64,000 nt of DNA from Enoplosus armatus (taxonomy: Eukaryota; Chordata; Actinopteri; Centrarchiformes; Enoplosidae): contig NC_092203.1 of assembly GCF_043641665.1 (NCBI RefSeq), forward strand, positions 1,488,001 through 1,552,000, written 5' to 3'. Below the pieces are notes generated by a model. The model was not told the DNA's origin. It worked only from the letters and a program-made list of their open reading frames with translations, and did not search any database. A program made the position numbers and the translations under genes. How positions within the stretch are numbered: position 1 is the stretch's first letter; each line of letters starts with the position of its first letter. This document shows positions 1-12,568 of this stretch, one piece after another.

Positions 1-582
1 TGTGGGAGCACTCGGGTCAATGCAGATGTATTGCATCAGACATATGACTTCTGGCTGGGAAGAATTTCCACGGAGGGCCGAGACGGTCAAGCGGTTATAT
101 ATAAAAAACGTTTGTGACCCAAAGTTTTCTGCATTTCCACTCAGGTTTTTTTGGGGGGGTTTTTTATGTGCAAATTTACGAAAATATACGTGGATGAAAA
201 CACACTCACAGACGGATGAATTCCGTCGGAAACAACTCAAAATGTTGTCGAATGAAAAGCAGAACGGAAAAACTTTTCAACCCAGTTCGGGTCTGCGACG
301 CCACACAAACGCTGAGCTAATGTGTGCGCGCGCAGCAGGGGGGTGGGGGGGGGGGGGCGGGTTGGCGTCTGCAGCAGCTCCGGGACCTCTCGCATTCCCA
401 AGGCTGCACAATTCGCCTGAATGAAACATAATCACAATATCGAACTTCTGCAACCCGCAATTCGCAAGAGGCCGTGTAGAGTTTTCTGCATTCGGGTGTA
501 CCAATTAGTGCATTTACCCATGAAAAGCCATCGCATGCACAGAATAACGACCAAAAAAAATCCATCAAAGGCAATTACATTC

Positions 583-603
583 GGGGGGGGGGGGGGGGGG
601 GGG
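583..603 (+). repeat. Poly-G run (21 bases)
   Basis: An uninterrupted G homopolymer. A G-rich stretch also lies at about 340-358. Confidence 0.95.
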
Positions 604-698
604 TTATGTTGCTTTAAATGATTGTAAGAGAACAAACTGTACATCAAGTGTTAAGTATTCCAGGAATAGCTGGAATTGGATGTTCTCTCCAGGGATGA

Positions 699-729
<31 letters not shown>

Positions 730-847
730 AGAGATGAACCGGCCAGTTGGCGAGCCTGGACAAAAACCTAAGTGTCTGAAAATGATCACAGCTTTCATGA
801 GAGGAATGCTGAGAGATTTTATATATGGAGGTGTTGATGAAGTGTAG

Positions 848-1026
848 ACACACACACACACACACACACACACACTCGCAGTGTCACTGTCACTCTCTTT
901 CACTTTCTCTACCCCGTGTTTCCTCCCACTTGCTCTGTCTTACAAACAAAGACAAACACACACTGCAGGGGTGTTTCCCAACGGGGCGGCAAATATCGAA
1001 CGCTCTCCTTTTCTATCTCTGGCTCT

Positions 1027-1075
<49 letters not shown>

Positions 1076-1202
1076 AGACAATTTGCAGGGGCGATCTCCA
1101 TTGGGTAACCTATGATTGAACTCCCCTCCAGCCCTCTGCCTCTCTCTCACACCCCTGCCGTGACCTTATAATGATCTTCCACGCTGTACCACGCAAACAC
1201 AT

Positions 1203-1245
<43 letters not shown>

Positions 1246-1352
1246 GTCTCTCTAAATTCCCACACTGGGTCTATAATGATCTGCCAGGCACTCCATGCTC
1301 TGAATCTTTTAACAGTCCACTCCTCCACTCAGTCTCAATGGGGCGCTCCGTA

Positions 1353-1392
<40 letters not shown>

Positions 1393-1579
1393 GGGATGCG
1401 ACTTTGTGTATGCAATTTTCTCCTTTATACTATACTTTTTTGCAAATATGTGCACATACTGTATGCCCGCCTGGCAATTTTTTCCATTAGAGGAATATAA
1501 ATGTGTGTTGTGTGTGTTTGTTATGCATATGCAGTTTTCTCCTTAACACACGCGCACACACACACACACACACACACAC
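848..1579. repeat. Cluster of (CA)n/(TG)n microsatellites
   Basis: (CA)n at 848-874, 1031-1072, 1203-1243 and 1553-1579, and (TG)n at 1356-1388. A (GA)n tract lies just before them at 699-725. No gene. Confidence 0.95.
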
Positions 1580-2373
1580 TGTGGCAGATAAGCTTTTAAT
1601 CACTGCAGGACGACAAGGGAGTGGTAAAGTTTCACCGCTGTGTATTCAGTATTAATTTCAAGGTCTTCTAAAGTTAGCATACAACAAACGTCTTCGTGGC
1701 TCTCTGAAGAGCCCGACTGTGATAAAAACACACCTACTGTATGGGAAGCACTCTGATGCTCATTTATTACATCTAATCAGAGATCATTTTTAGAGTCACA
1801 GAACATAACCAGCCGCTGCCGTGCACGTTCAATTTACAGTAAAGCACAAAACACAGTCAGCCTAACACGGAATATTGCGGGGGAACCCTTTTTTTTCAGT
1901 GTTTGGAGGGGTTGGCCTGGTTGGAATTTCTGCGTAGCTTCGGCTAGTTAACTTTGCTAGCGTTAGCTGGCAGGCTAAAATGCTCTAGCTAACAGTCACG
2001 GGAGTTTATGCAGTAATGCTACAGCAGTATGCGGTCGGCTACAGTGTTGGGGTGGGGGGGGGGTTCGTTACGTGGCTGGTGTAGTTTTATGGCCGAAGTT
2101 AGCTTCAGCTAGGTGAAGCTAGCTTTGCTCAATTTGGTGCCCGGTGTTCCTCAGCCCTCTGCGTCCATTCTGTGGTTATTACAAGCTCACTTAGTGTCGT
2201 CTGAAAAGCACTGACGCACGGCTAATACAGCCGACACAAAGGTGAAACTTTCAAAGTGCTTTTGAAATGATACTAAGTGGGCTTTTAGCATTTGAGAGGG
2301 CCAATGCATGTCCATGCGGGCGCTGCTGCGTTTCCTGCTGCACTGGCGTCCGTGTGCGGTGATCATGTCTGGC

Positions 2374-2382
<9 letters not shown>

Positions 2383-2406
<24 letters not shown>

Positions 2407-2555
2407 CGCAGAGATGCATTAGAGCCTAATGCTCAGGCAGCCCCACTAAGTCCCAGGCATTCCCTGGACATCTCTAAGTGGTTTTCTTTGAGAGCCACAG
2501 CCTGGCAGCAAGACCCCTATTACTGATATAGACGTACTGTAATAAGGCAGAGATG

Positions 2556-2593
<38 letters not shown>

Positions 2594-2955
2594 GGGAGTG
2601 TATCTCCACTATCAGCAGCACATAACAAGCAATCTGCACGCAAGGAAAAAAGCCATCGCTGTGGTCAAGTTAACAACACCGGATCAAGATGCATAAAGAG
2701 CATAAATATAGTGTTCCTATGTATGTACCGGCAGTGTACACACGTGTATGAATCTCAGGAGCATGGCAATAGAAGAAACAGATCTCATAATCTGTCAATA
2801 TGATTCTATTATCTCTTCTTCATCTCTATAACTCATTTTATTCCCTCTCTGTCTATTTTTGCTCTCCATCCCTTCGTCTGAGCAAATGTTTGTAATCAGA
2901 GATATTGGACTGGCTGATTGATGGCTACACACACACACACACACACACACACACT
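2383..2955. repeat. (GT)n and (CA)n microsatellites
   Basis: (GT)n at about 2383-2405, and (CA)n at 2558-2591 and 2926-2955, in otherwise unremarkable sequence. Confidence 0.9.
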
Positions 2956-3168
2956 ACACGGCAACAGCAAGAAGATTAACAGAGATGCACACAAACACAC
3001 AGAGCCAACCATTGTTGTCGCACCCCCCCCCCCCCCCTTCCTCTCTCAGACAGATCACTATCTAGCAGTGGATCGGTCAGTCGCAGCACAGGGGCCCAAC
3101 ACTCAAAGGACAGGAAATGAAGATGTGGTTCAGCCTATCAAGCTCCTCAGGGTGACGGCAGGATAAGA

Positions 3169-3194
3169 GGGGGGGGGGGGGGGGGGGGGGGGGG
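3169..3194 (+). repeat. Poly-G run (26 bases)
   Basis: An uninterrupted G homopolymer, the longest in the window. A C13 run lies about 140 bases upstream (near 3025-3037). Confidence 0.95.
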
Positions 3195-6100
3195 TACGAG
3201 ATGGCGTCTCTGGGGAAAGCCATGTGATTGGAGAGGCAGGAAGTGGGTTTTTGATAAGGTCACGCCCAGCTATCAAAGACTTGTGGGTTTACAAGCAGCT
3301 TCTTCCCCCCCCCCCCAAGTCTGTCCTGACTTTGACCTCACCATGGAAACCGGCCCAAGACATTTGGCTCATTTTAGCCGAACAGCAACCACAAGCGACA
3401 ATCAGCAGATAATGCTAAATGCTACAAACTAGCGCAATAGTTGGTTTAACGTTAGCGACCATGAGCGGCTGGTCATACCGGATCAAGTGAGGAAGTAACT
3501 CCCGGCCCCCCCCCACCCCAGGCACACCTGTGGACTCTTTTGTCGAGTGATTTAACCCGTTTAGCCCGTGAACAGCTAGGGCTCATGGGAAATGGGGTTC
3601 GTAGAGCGCCGTATGGGAGCAGATATGTTCAACGTGTCCCACCTGCAGACACACAGCGGAAACTACTGTCACGTCCTGCAGTACCAGTCGAGGAAACTCC
3701 GCCAGCAGCTGTGACCAATTGTCTTTTTTGATGATTAATTAATTTGTCAAGGGCCACTGTGCCATTCTATTAAATTTATAACAACGCTGAGTTTCTATCG
3801 CCGCCGAAGGCAATATAACCCACCTAAATCGCCTCAAACAGGCAGCAGTCAAATTGAATCAATAACTGGAGAAAGAATATGTGGAGGCGGCGCGTGCACT
3901 TGGACCCGCGTATTATTGGCCTTTCTGCATATAAATGTAAATCAACCGGAATTCTTGGCGACATTACCCGAGCAGGAGAGAGCGCTGACCCTCCATTTTG
4001 TATCCGCAAGAAGAGTACGTGCCCTGCGTACAGCCGCCCGGTCGCCCCAACTTTGCCGGAAATGGCAGAACGGGAGGCGGGGGGGGGGCAGAAGAGGCAG
4101 GTAGGAGGAGATGGAGGGCGGACGATGACAGCAGCCGGGGTTAAACACAAAAAAAAAACAAAAAACGAAGTAAAATGAAGTGATATAGACATAAACAAGA
4201 TGTGAGGATTGATTTCCTCAGGCGGCATTGAGTTAAGGCCAGCAGGACACAGCGTGATGAGGCCCGTCTATCAGCCAACAAACAGGCAGCGTAAAGCACA
4301 CTGGCAAAAACATGATCACACATATGCACAAAGCACTCCTCCTGTCAATACAACACATCCACTCCTCACACGCTCTCCTTCCCCTCCTCCAGCCCCCTTT
4401 CCTTTAATACAGTATGCTAACACACACACACACACACACACAGCCACCACAGCAAGCACAAACCGACTGAAATGACAATGAACCTCTTTCGCCCTTGCCA
4501 ACCAGTCAACACAAAAATCAATACGCAATCAGATTGAATTAGGGGGGGCTCCGTGTAATATCTGGAGCCCCAATCAGACTGAGTGAATCACTCCAGAATA
4601 ATCTTCAGAATTCGCCCGTTTCGCGGCGCTCCCCTTCGCTCACCGCGGACCCGAAAGGAAAGTCGATCCCGTCGAGAAAAAGCGTAGAGGAAGGCCCAGG
4701 CTAATCTCTGGGTGGCATCTGTTTTGCAATGAGGTTTTCGTTCCAAGCCGCTGAATCACGACAGGCCCCGCCGGCCCGGGCTCAATCGACAGTGCGGGGG
4801 AATGAAATAAGGAAGGAGCGACCGTGGGTGGGTGTAACCTCTAGATTGCATCTGCTTCTGTTGAACGCCGGGCGAAGGGCATCATATTTACAGCATATTA
4901 TACTACAGACTTGTCGTCCACGCCGTGTCACGGAGAGAAAAGCCGGCAGAAGTCGCTTGCAAAAATGTGCGAGTTCAATGCCTGTTATTTGTTTCAAATT
5001 TGAAAACTTAATGTGAGGAAACCAGGATATTTAAGTTCCCTGTATACGTATCCAGGTTCATGACCAGAACCAGAATTCTCTCAGACTGTCAATGCCGACA
5101 AAGGGTTCCATATTTCAAATAAATAAACAGGGCATAAGGAAATAAATAGCCATATAAATAAATAGAGAAAGAATGTATAATATAATAAGAAAATACGACG
5201 AAAATGATTATTCTTATTCTTATAATATAAGAATAAAAACGGCATCCAGTACACGTATATCATTGCGAAAAGAAGCATAATGAGCTTAGTTTTAAATAAA
5301 ATGGATGATCATAGCGCATGTGTATTCTGCATTTATCCATGTGATTATTCATTTCATGTCTTATCATATTTACTTAATATTGACCACTTTGGGTTTCCGT
5401 ACAAAAACGGATCTAAAAAGGATGATATCCAGCCCGTGGGATGTGTACTTCACAGTGTAGCCTGTGTAGAAAAATGTGCTATCTGGAGCATTCCCGCAGA
5501 TACCAAAAGGGAAATGATTCCATCTCTGAATTCTGATATTTGATATCGGTGCCTCTGCAATGTTGCTCTCTAGTTTCATGCGCGCGTAAGAACACGGCAT
5601 TGGAAATAAATTGAACCCACCGGTTGGGAGGGAGGCTTGCACTGAACGCCTGTCCTCGTAAGGTGAATTTTCCGGTTAAAACAGACACTATAAAGACGGG
5701 GGCATTTCAGACACGTTGTCCTTTCTAGTCATGTTCTCCACATGCCAACCGCACCTATTACGGTGATAATGAGACTTCTTCGTCGAGAACGATCTCATCA
5801 CCGAGCTCGACTTGAAGTAGTCACGTCTTTCAAGTGTCGAGGAAAGACGCCTGTCAGCTCTGAGTGTGTGTGTGTGTGAGACAGAGAGAGAGGACAGGAA
5901 GGAAGTAAGTCATTCTATCCATGGTCTCCAGGGGATGCAAGGCAATTTGGGAAGCCGGTGACAGCACAGATTTTAAGTTTTATATCCGTCCCACCCACAT
6001 CCCTCTTCTTCTGTCCTGTCCTCTCCCTCGTTCTCCTCTCCATGCGTCTGCATACGCTTTGATAAGCTTTGCTTTTAAAGCACTTTGTCCACCACAGAGT

Positions 6101-6245
6101 TCGTGACACAGGCTTTCACTCCAACACTTCCTCTCTCTCTCCCCGTCCATCTCTCCTTTTCTGCCTCTTTCCCCCCCCCCTGTTCTTTTTTTTTTTTTAT
6201 CTCTGTCTGTCCCACTGAAGGTCCATCTCCATCACTCAGTCCGCC

Positions 6246-6279
<34 letters not shown>

Positions 6280-6884
6280 GCATACACACACTCAGACGCT
6301 TAAAAATTCTGTCCATGGTCCGCCACTTACAGACACAAAGGAGCATTGCGAGTGCTGGCAGGGGGGCTAAAAGCGTCCTCTTTGATAGGAAAAGCAATAT
6401 GGATGGTACTGAGTGATGCAGACTGGTGCTACTTTTGTGCTCCACAAACACACACACACACACACACACCTTTAAATGCACAAATGGACATACTGATGCA
6501 CACAGGTGCATAGACACAAAAACATCCAAGCACACGCTGAAATGTTGGCTAATATCAACCAAAAAAAAAAGCGCTCTCACACCATTAATGGACATCACTA
6601 GAGCGGACAGAATATGCTGGATCAAACCGAGAGATACCAAAGTAAAGCCAGCAGCACATATTCTGCCCACAGAACGCCTGTTGGCCTTCTCAAAGCTTCC
6701 AGCAGACGATGAGATGTTCAGCATTTCCAGTGGATCAAAAAAAAAAACCTCTGTTAGAGCACCTGAAGTCCTCACCGGGATCATGAAGCGGCGCCTAATC
6801 TAACGTGGAGCAGTCCGTCAGCGATCCACATCAACAAAATCACGGCAGACCACAAAATGACCAATTTTCCTCCAAGAGCCCACC

Positions 6885-7245
6885 GTTTTCATCGCTTACA
6901 CTTTAACTGACAGTTCACTTGCTTTCAGTGCTTGTCAAATTACATTTCAACTCCTTTCGCCGCTCAGACATCAGCAGACTTTCAATTGATAATCCACCTG
7001 CTATCTCTTCAATTGTCCCTTCGCTTCAGCTACTTTCACTTTTAGCGCTGTGAAAGTGTTAAGCGGAGCAGAGAAGTGGAAGTGCGAGTGCGCTAAACGG
7101 ACCAAAATAGCCCGGGACCTCTCAGGGTTTTAAATTACAAACTCAAATCTCAACTGCTTTCAGCGATCGCGCTTTAAATGTCCCCGACTCCTTTTAATGC
7201 TTACACTTTTGCAGACACTTCAACCCCTTTCAGTGTACATTTACA
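6885..7245 (+). repeat. Degenerate CTTTCA-rich minisatellite-like tract
   Basis: Words such as GCTTTCAG, ATTTCAACTCCTTTC, GACTTTCAATTG, TACTTTCACTTTTAGC, CAACTGCTTTCAGC and CTTCAACCCCTTTCAG recur at irregular spacing of roughly 10-40 bases. There is no open frame. It is probably a decayed tandem array. Confidence 0.5.
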
Positions 7246-8837
7246 GTTGGAACCGGCAATTTTTCAGCATAAGCAACTCGTATTTTCTGGCTGGTTGTTT
7301 TGATGTGCGGCTAAAAAAACATAAAAGTGATGGGAGGGTTGGAGAATTCTTTTTTGACTCTAACCAATGGATTCCAGTGCATTCATACAGTCAGTGCAAT
7401 ATTTTCAGGTTTCAAAGAATGCGTCAACACCAAATTAAAAAGGTTTGAGCTTTTATAGCCACACTCCACAATTGCTGCAGGGGAAAAAAAAACAAAAAAA
7501 CAACAAAACAAGAATTGTGTGACAGAATAACGCCTGCATTCAACATCACAAGACCCAATTCAACTGCGCTGGAGCTCCTCAGAGCAAAACACTCCCCGCA
7601 AAAAAACCTGAGCGAGAAATGTAAAAATACCGTTTCAGAACTGTTCTGTGGAGCCTCTGCTTTGATCTACAAGGAAAGCCTGTTTAAAAAATAACCACAA
7701 CACAGACCCAGACTGTCTTTCAACTCTCTCCTGCCTCGTCTCCCATCTGGGTCTGCCTCTCTGTTCTGCACTCACCTGGGCAGGAATTTTTTTTTAATTT
7801 TTATTTTTTTTTTGGGGGGGGGGGTTCTTCCTGGCAAATGAAATGTCTGCCAATTCCACGGCAACTCATAACAGGCCAGGGACGGGCTCCGTCTGTTGAG
7901 CTGGCTCATTGATTGACTCCCATCCATTCATCCGTCTATCTACTCATACCTGCATGCACTGATTTGCTCATGTTTGTACTGTCAACTGGGCCGATGTCCC
8001 TAATCCAATCCAAGCCGAGGGACTGCGCCACCATTCCGGACATTTCCGACACGAGATGTCGAGCGTTTACACCGACAGCCGCTCTGCCGCCATGCGATGT
8101 TTCAATAAAGGCAACTTCAAGGCTCACAGCGACAGACGCTAAAGTCAACCCCGCGTGAGGAAAACGAGGCGAGGGGTGGAAAAATGTCTCATTTCATTCA
8201 AAAAAAAAAAAAAAAATGAGGCAACACTTTGCAACCGGTTAGCTTGCTGGCTAGCGCTTCCACTGGGATCGTTATCAAACCTCCTCGGGTGACAGAAAAG
8301 GGCGGCAGGGAAACCATTTTACCCCCCCCACCCCTGCCCCTGCCAGTGTAAGCAATGAATTCCTGGTGAAGAACAATGAGCAGGCATACATAGAGGGACA
8401 CAGAGGCGTGACTGACTTGCCAACACTTCATTTGACTTTAACTTTAAACAGGTCTCAAAGCCGAAGCAGCCCAAACTGATGAAGACGCTGTCTATGTAGT
8501 GTGCGCAGTCATCACGTGAACGCTGTAAAATCGATTAAGATCCCCGAAGACAGCAGGACACAACAGGCTGTACAAATGCAGCGCAGCCCCCGTCCAGGCA
8601 CACTTCTTCCTTCGCTCTCATCATCCTCACATCGTCTCAATAATACATGAATCGGCTCTGCTGGCGGAACAGCAGCTGGAGGACGGGGTGAAATGGCGTT
8701 TGTTGCTGCTTATTACTTGAAAAGACGATCAAGCACTTTGAATTGTGGGATATTTCACCGGGCTTTATATTTCCACCTCACGCCCTACTCCTCTAATTAT
8801 CCATCTCTCTCACCCTCCTCTCGTCACCTCTGTCTGT

Positions 8838-8838
<1 letters not shown>

Positions 8839-8872
<34 letters not shown>

Positions 8873-8990
8873 TATAAGAGTGTGTGATGTCACATAAACA
8901 GTCTCGCAGGATGAGGGGCCAGGTGATTTATCGAGGGCCTCAGCGCTGCCACAATAAGCTAGCTGTCAATACAATCACCGCTTCTGCCGG

Positions 8991-9033
<43 letters not shown>

Positions 9034-9113
9034 ACACACACACAGAGAGAGACGACCGCTAAGCTATTCATGGCTCTATCTCTTTCCATTGCTCTATTCG
9101 GCTGGCTAGACAG

Positions 9114-9144
<31 letters not shown>

Positions 9145-9472
9145 GACTTCCATCCATCTGTTTTTCATTGCTCTATTCAGCCAGCTGGTCAGACAGTCCA
9201 GCGATGATAAACAAGAGGAAGGAATCCAAGCTCTCTCCCTCTTTCCAGCGTTTGCCCCTCTCACCCAAACACACACACACACACACACACTGTTGTAACC
9301 ACAGATAGCATCAGCAGGAAGGAAGTGCACACACACACACACCACCTTGCACAGATGCGCACACCGCGGATTTTGCTGCTAACAAACACAACAGACTGTA
9401 ATGCTATCATGATAAAGGGCGGCTCTTCCCTCCCAATTTTAAGCAGCCTGGCAATCGCTATGGTGATGCCGC

Positions 9473-9513
<41 letters not shown>

Positions 9514-9524
9514 ACACACACACA
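8839..9524. repeat. Cluster of five (CA)n microsatellites
   Basis: (CA)n tracts at 8839-8868, 8991-9044 (starting with alternating CG, followed by GA to 9051), 9114-9141, 9269-9290 and 9476-9524, plus a short one at about 9330. The intervening sequences share GCTCTATTCGGCTGG / GCTCTATTCAGCCAGC-like words, so part of the cluster may be a tandem duplication. Confidence 0.9.
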
Positions 9525-10788
9525 ACAAATGGTGTTAGCCACTAAAGGGATGTTTTGTATCTCCGTATCAAAGTTTCACACGGCTATTTCTCTTAGGCGT
9601 TATGGGGTTTCAATGACCGCAAGGGCTAATTTTGCAATCAACGATCAGTCAGCTCGGTCTCACTGCAGAACACTGGAGTATCACCTGGGGCTGGGAGCAT
9701 TAGGCATGCATGTGTCGTGACATGTTCCTCCCGTAAACCCGTATAAAAAAAAAAAAGCGAATGCGCGGCGACACCTCATGCATATTTCAGGTCAGCGTGC
9801 ACCGGTCGTGCATCTGGCCCTCTTTTTGTCCGGAGAGAGCTACGGCCGACACAACGGGAAGACTGCGGCGTGAGACGGAATCTGCACGACCCTGGATTGT
9901 GTGTCTGGTTACCTCTCCGTGGTTTAATGGCGGCGATATTGAGATATCATGGGTACAGGTGTACGTGAGGTTGCAAGGGCTCAGGGCTTTGACACAGTCT
10001 CCCTGATTGATGATTCAACCAGCGGGTGGACAGAGTAATGGGGTGAATGGCAGCAATGCACGGTGCTGTGTGAGGAAGGAATTATACTAATTACGGTGAC
10101 TAGTACCGTTTATAGGGTGACATACTTGTTGCTCATTGGCCCAGAAAGGATTCAGGGATTTGATGACAATCCGGAAGTTTTCTTCACAGTTTTCTTGCTT
10201 TCAAGTTAGAAAGAAACCTTTCTTCCCTTTGTTTCATATCTCTCTCTCTCTCTCAACACACATAGTTTTAAGCATTGCTCGCTCAGCCACGGCGGGTCCC
10301 CCGGGATGTGACAGGGGCGTATTAGGCGGTGAGAGGTAGACCGCCAAGGGTGACAGGACAAGATTCATGCGCCGCAGTTTAACGGATGGCTGGATGCCGT
10401 CGTTTCCACCCCCCCCCCCCCACCCCCCCACACACACACACTCCCTCCATGTTACCGTGAGCTACCATAACCCACCAAACCAAGCATGACGAGCGAGCTC
10501 CGTCACCCAACAACAGCAACAGCAGACTCGACTAATCAATCCACAGGCAGAGAGCCAGGAGATAGAGAGATTATCCAAGACAATGGGAGAAAGAGAGAGA
10601 GAGAGAGTGAGGGTGAGGGTGGGACAAATAGCTAAAAAAATAAAATTAAAAAAAACCAAGAGAGGACCAAAATAGAACGAGATTCAGGTAGACAGACAGG
10701 TAGGAAAAGGGGGAAGAGAAAGCTGATGCAAGAGTGAGACAGAGGGAGAGAAAAAGGAGGAGAGGGAGAGGGGGTGAGGTTGTTGGGA

Positions 10789-10806
10789 GGGGGGGGGGGG
10801 GGGGGG
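10789..10806 (+). repeat. Poly-G run (18 bases) in purine-rich context
   Basis: A G homopolymer at the end of an AG-rich stretch (10570-10815) carrying GAGAGAG and GGGAGAGG words. Confidence 0.9.
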
Positions 10807-11204
10807 CAGAGAGGGAGATTACGTCCGTCCTTGTCCAAAGAGGATAATGAGGTGAGTGGAGCTGAGCCGACCTAGTGTGGCAAATCCCAGCGCGCACCTG
10901 GTGCCTGGGAAGCGACGCACAGGACAAACACACACACACACAGCCTGACACACATTTGCCCGACCATCCTTGCGAGGACATACAGCCACAGGACATTCCT
11001 GGACGTGGAGGGGGTTCGATGGCTTATTCACGGACTCGTTGACCTCATGACCTCAGTTCAGGGGCTGCCATTTCACTAAAGTACATGTGTAAAAAACGGC
11101 CCCTTTCCGAGTGTTTCAGTATAATATGTTATTGGATTATTATCACCTACACCTTCACCAGCAAGCAGCATTTTAATGTGAACGAATTTATATGATAATA
11201 ATAT

Positions 11205-11310
11205 TATGTTACCACTTTGGTCCGGACTGAAATATCTTAAAAACCATTCACATGGATTGCCATGACATTTTTGGTGATTTGGGACAAGCACTCACGGTCC
11301 CCAGTTTGTA
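11205..11310 (+). repeat. Dispersed repeat family C, partial copy
   Basis: CCACTTTGGTCCGGACTGAA, GGATTGCCATGACATTTTTG and CTCACGGTCCCCAG match the start of the 48 kb copy in the same orientation. Confidence 0.6.
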
Positions 11311-12270
11311 TTCTAAAGAGGTTCACATTTGTGGTTTTGAGTGAAATGACTCAGACCATCAGAAAAGGGAAAGACTCCAGCATGTCACAACAAAACTGAA
11401 CGAAAGAAAAGTACCTTGTAAATGTAATCACGCTGTTACTTTAGAACCACACCTCGGGGCAGGAACACCGGCTCAGAAAAAGGGGACGTTAAGCTAACTT
11501 ACTGGCTAGTTAGCGACTGGCTAGGTACCCTTGGGCGAGAGTCCAGGGGGCTCACATTGTTTGAAATGAAATCACTCCTGAGCGGTGTTGGAAATGGTTT
11601 GTCAATTAGGAGGAGTCTATTTTGATGATGGCTGGTTAATTACTGTATCAAGCTGAAACGATAAACATTTGCTAACTCCAGTCTCTCAAATAGGAAGACG
11701 TGCAGCTTTTTTTTTGTCGTTTTATATTGACTTAAATTGAATATCTTTATGGTTTCTGACATTTGGTCAGGCGAAACAAGCGATTTTGAAGATGCGCCAT
11801 GAGGTAATGAGAAACTGTGATGGCCATTTTACACACCTTACAGGTTAATCAGTAAATATTCCCTATCTGTCTAATGTGAATCCTGATGCACAGCAGTAGG
11901 ACCTGGGCCGTGCTTGCTCTTCCTGGTAGAGATTCCACTCCGAATTTCCATTGTGCGATGGGCCTTTTAAAATGGCCGCTGTGGGAATATGGTTTGCCCG
12001 CCAACCTGCTGACCTCAGTTACTGCACCAACAGTGACTAATGGGCTAGAATCTCCCTTTAGCGCTTGATTATCATGAAATATTCTGGATGTTTCTATCAC
12101 GCCGTGCTCACTGCCCCCGCTACCCCCCCCCCGGCCTCGAATCCGGGTCGTAAACCAACACTTGTGATGCACATGTGAGCTACAGCCGAGCAGAAGTAGA
12201 TCGGAAGTTTTAACAGGCGGAATGACTTGAAGTGAAACATTTCCACTTCTTGTCAAAGCCTTCGCGCCAA

Positions 12271-12272
<2 letters not shown>

Positions 12273-12316
<44 letters not shown>

Positions 12317-12510
12317 GCATGCACTCACACAGGAGGTCGGGAAGGATATAATCAAAATGCAGCCTTCATAATAGCAGCTTCTATCCACCGGTGTAAAAAA
12401 AAAAACAGCAAAAGTGCCACATTTATTTAATAGGATAAATGTAAGATAACTGCCAGTTATACAGTACAAATGTTGGCCAACCAAATGCAGCTCAGTAAAT
12501 GCACTAGCTT

Positions 12511-12566
<56 letters not shown>
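12273..12566. repeat. Two long (CA)n microsatellites
   Basis: (CA)n at 12273-12311 and a longer, nearly pure (CA)n of 55 bases at 12512-12566, about 200 bases apart. The long frame across them is a VCVCVC artefact. Confidence 0.95.

Positions 12567-12568
<2 letters not shown>

Noticed and set aside
848..1579. Regularly spaced repeats that might suggest a CRISPR array
   Set aside because: They are eukaryotic CA/TG microsatellites with no conserved palindromic repeat and no cas genes.
3879..4228. Overlapping frames in a GC-richer patch as a possible exon
   Set aside because: Frames on both strands are equally open, none has a known motif, and no start/donor pair is convincing.
6236..6784. Minus-strand open frame of 182 residues
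   Set aside because: Contains two VCVCVC repeat segments and no recognisable domain.
12118..12190. tRNA-like boxes on the minus strand (GTAGCTCACATGTG ... GGATTCGAGGCC)
   Set aside because: The acceptor and anticodon stems do not fold and the T-arm is offset, so it is neither a tRNA nor a clear tRNA-derived SINE head.
11849..12565. Minus-strand open frame of 238 residues
   Set aside because: Starts in and passes through CA microsatellites; the middle part matches no family and shows no splice structure.
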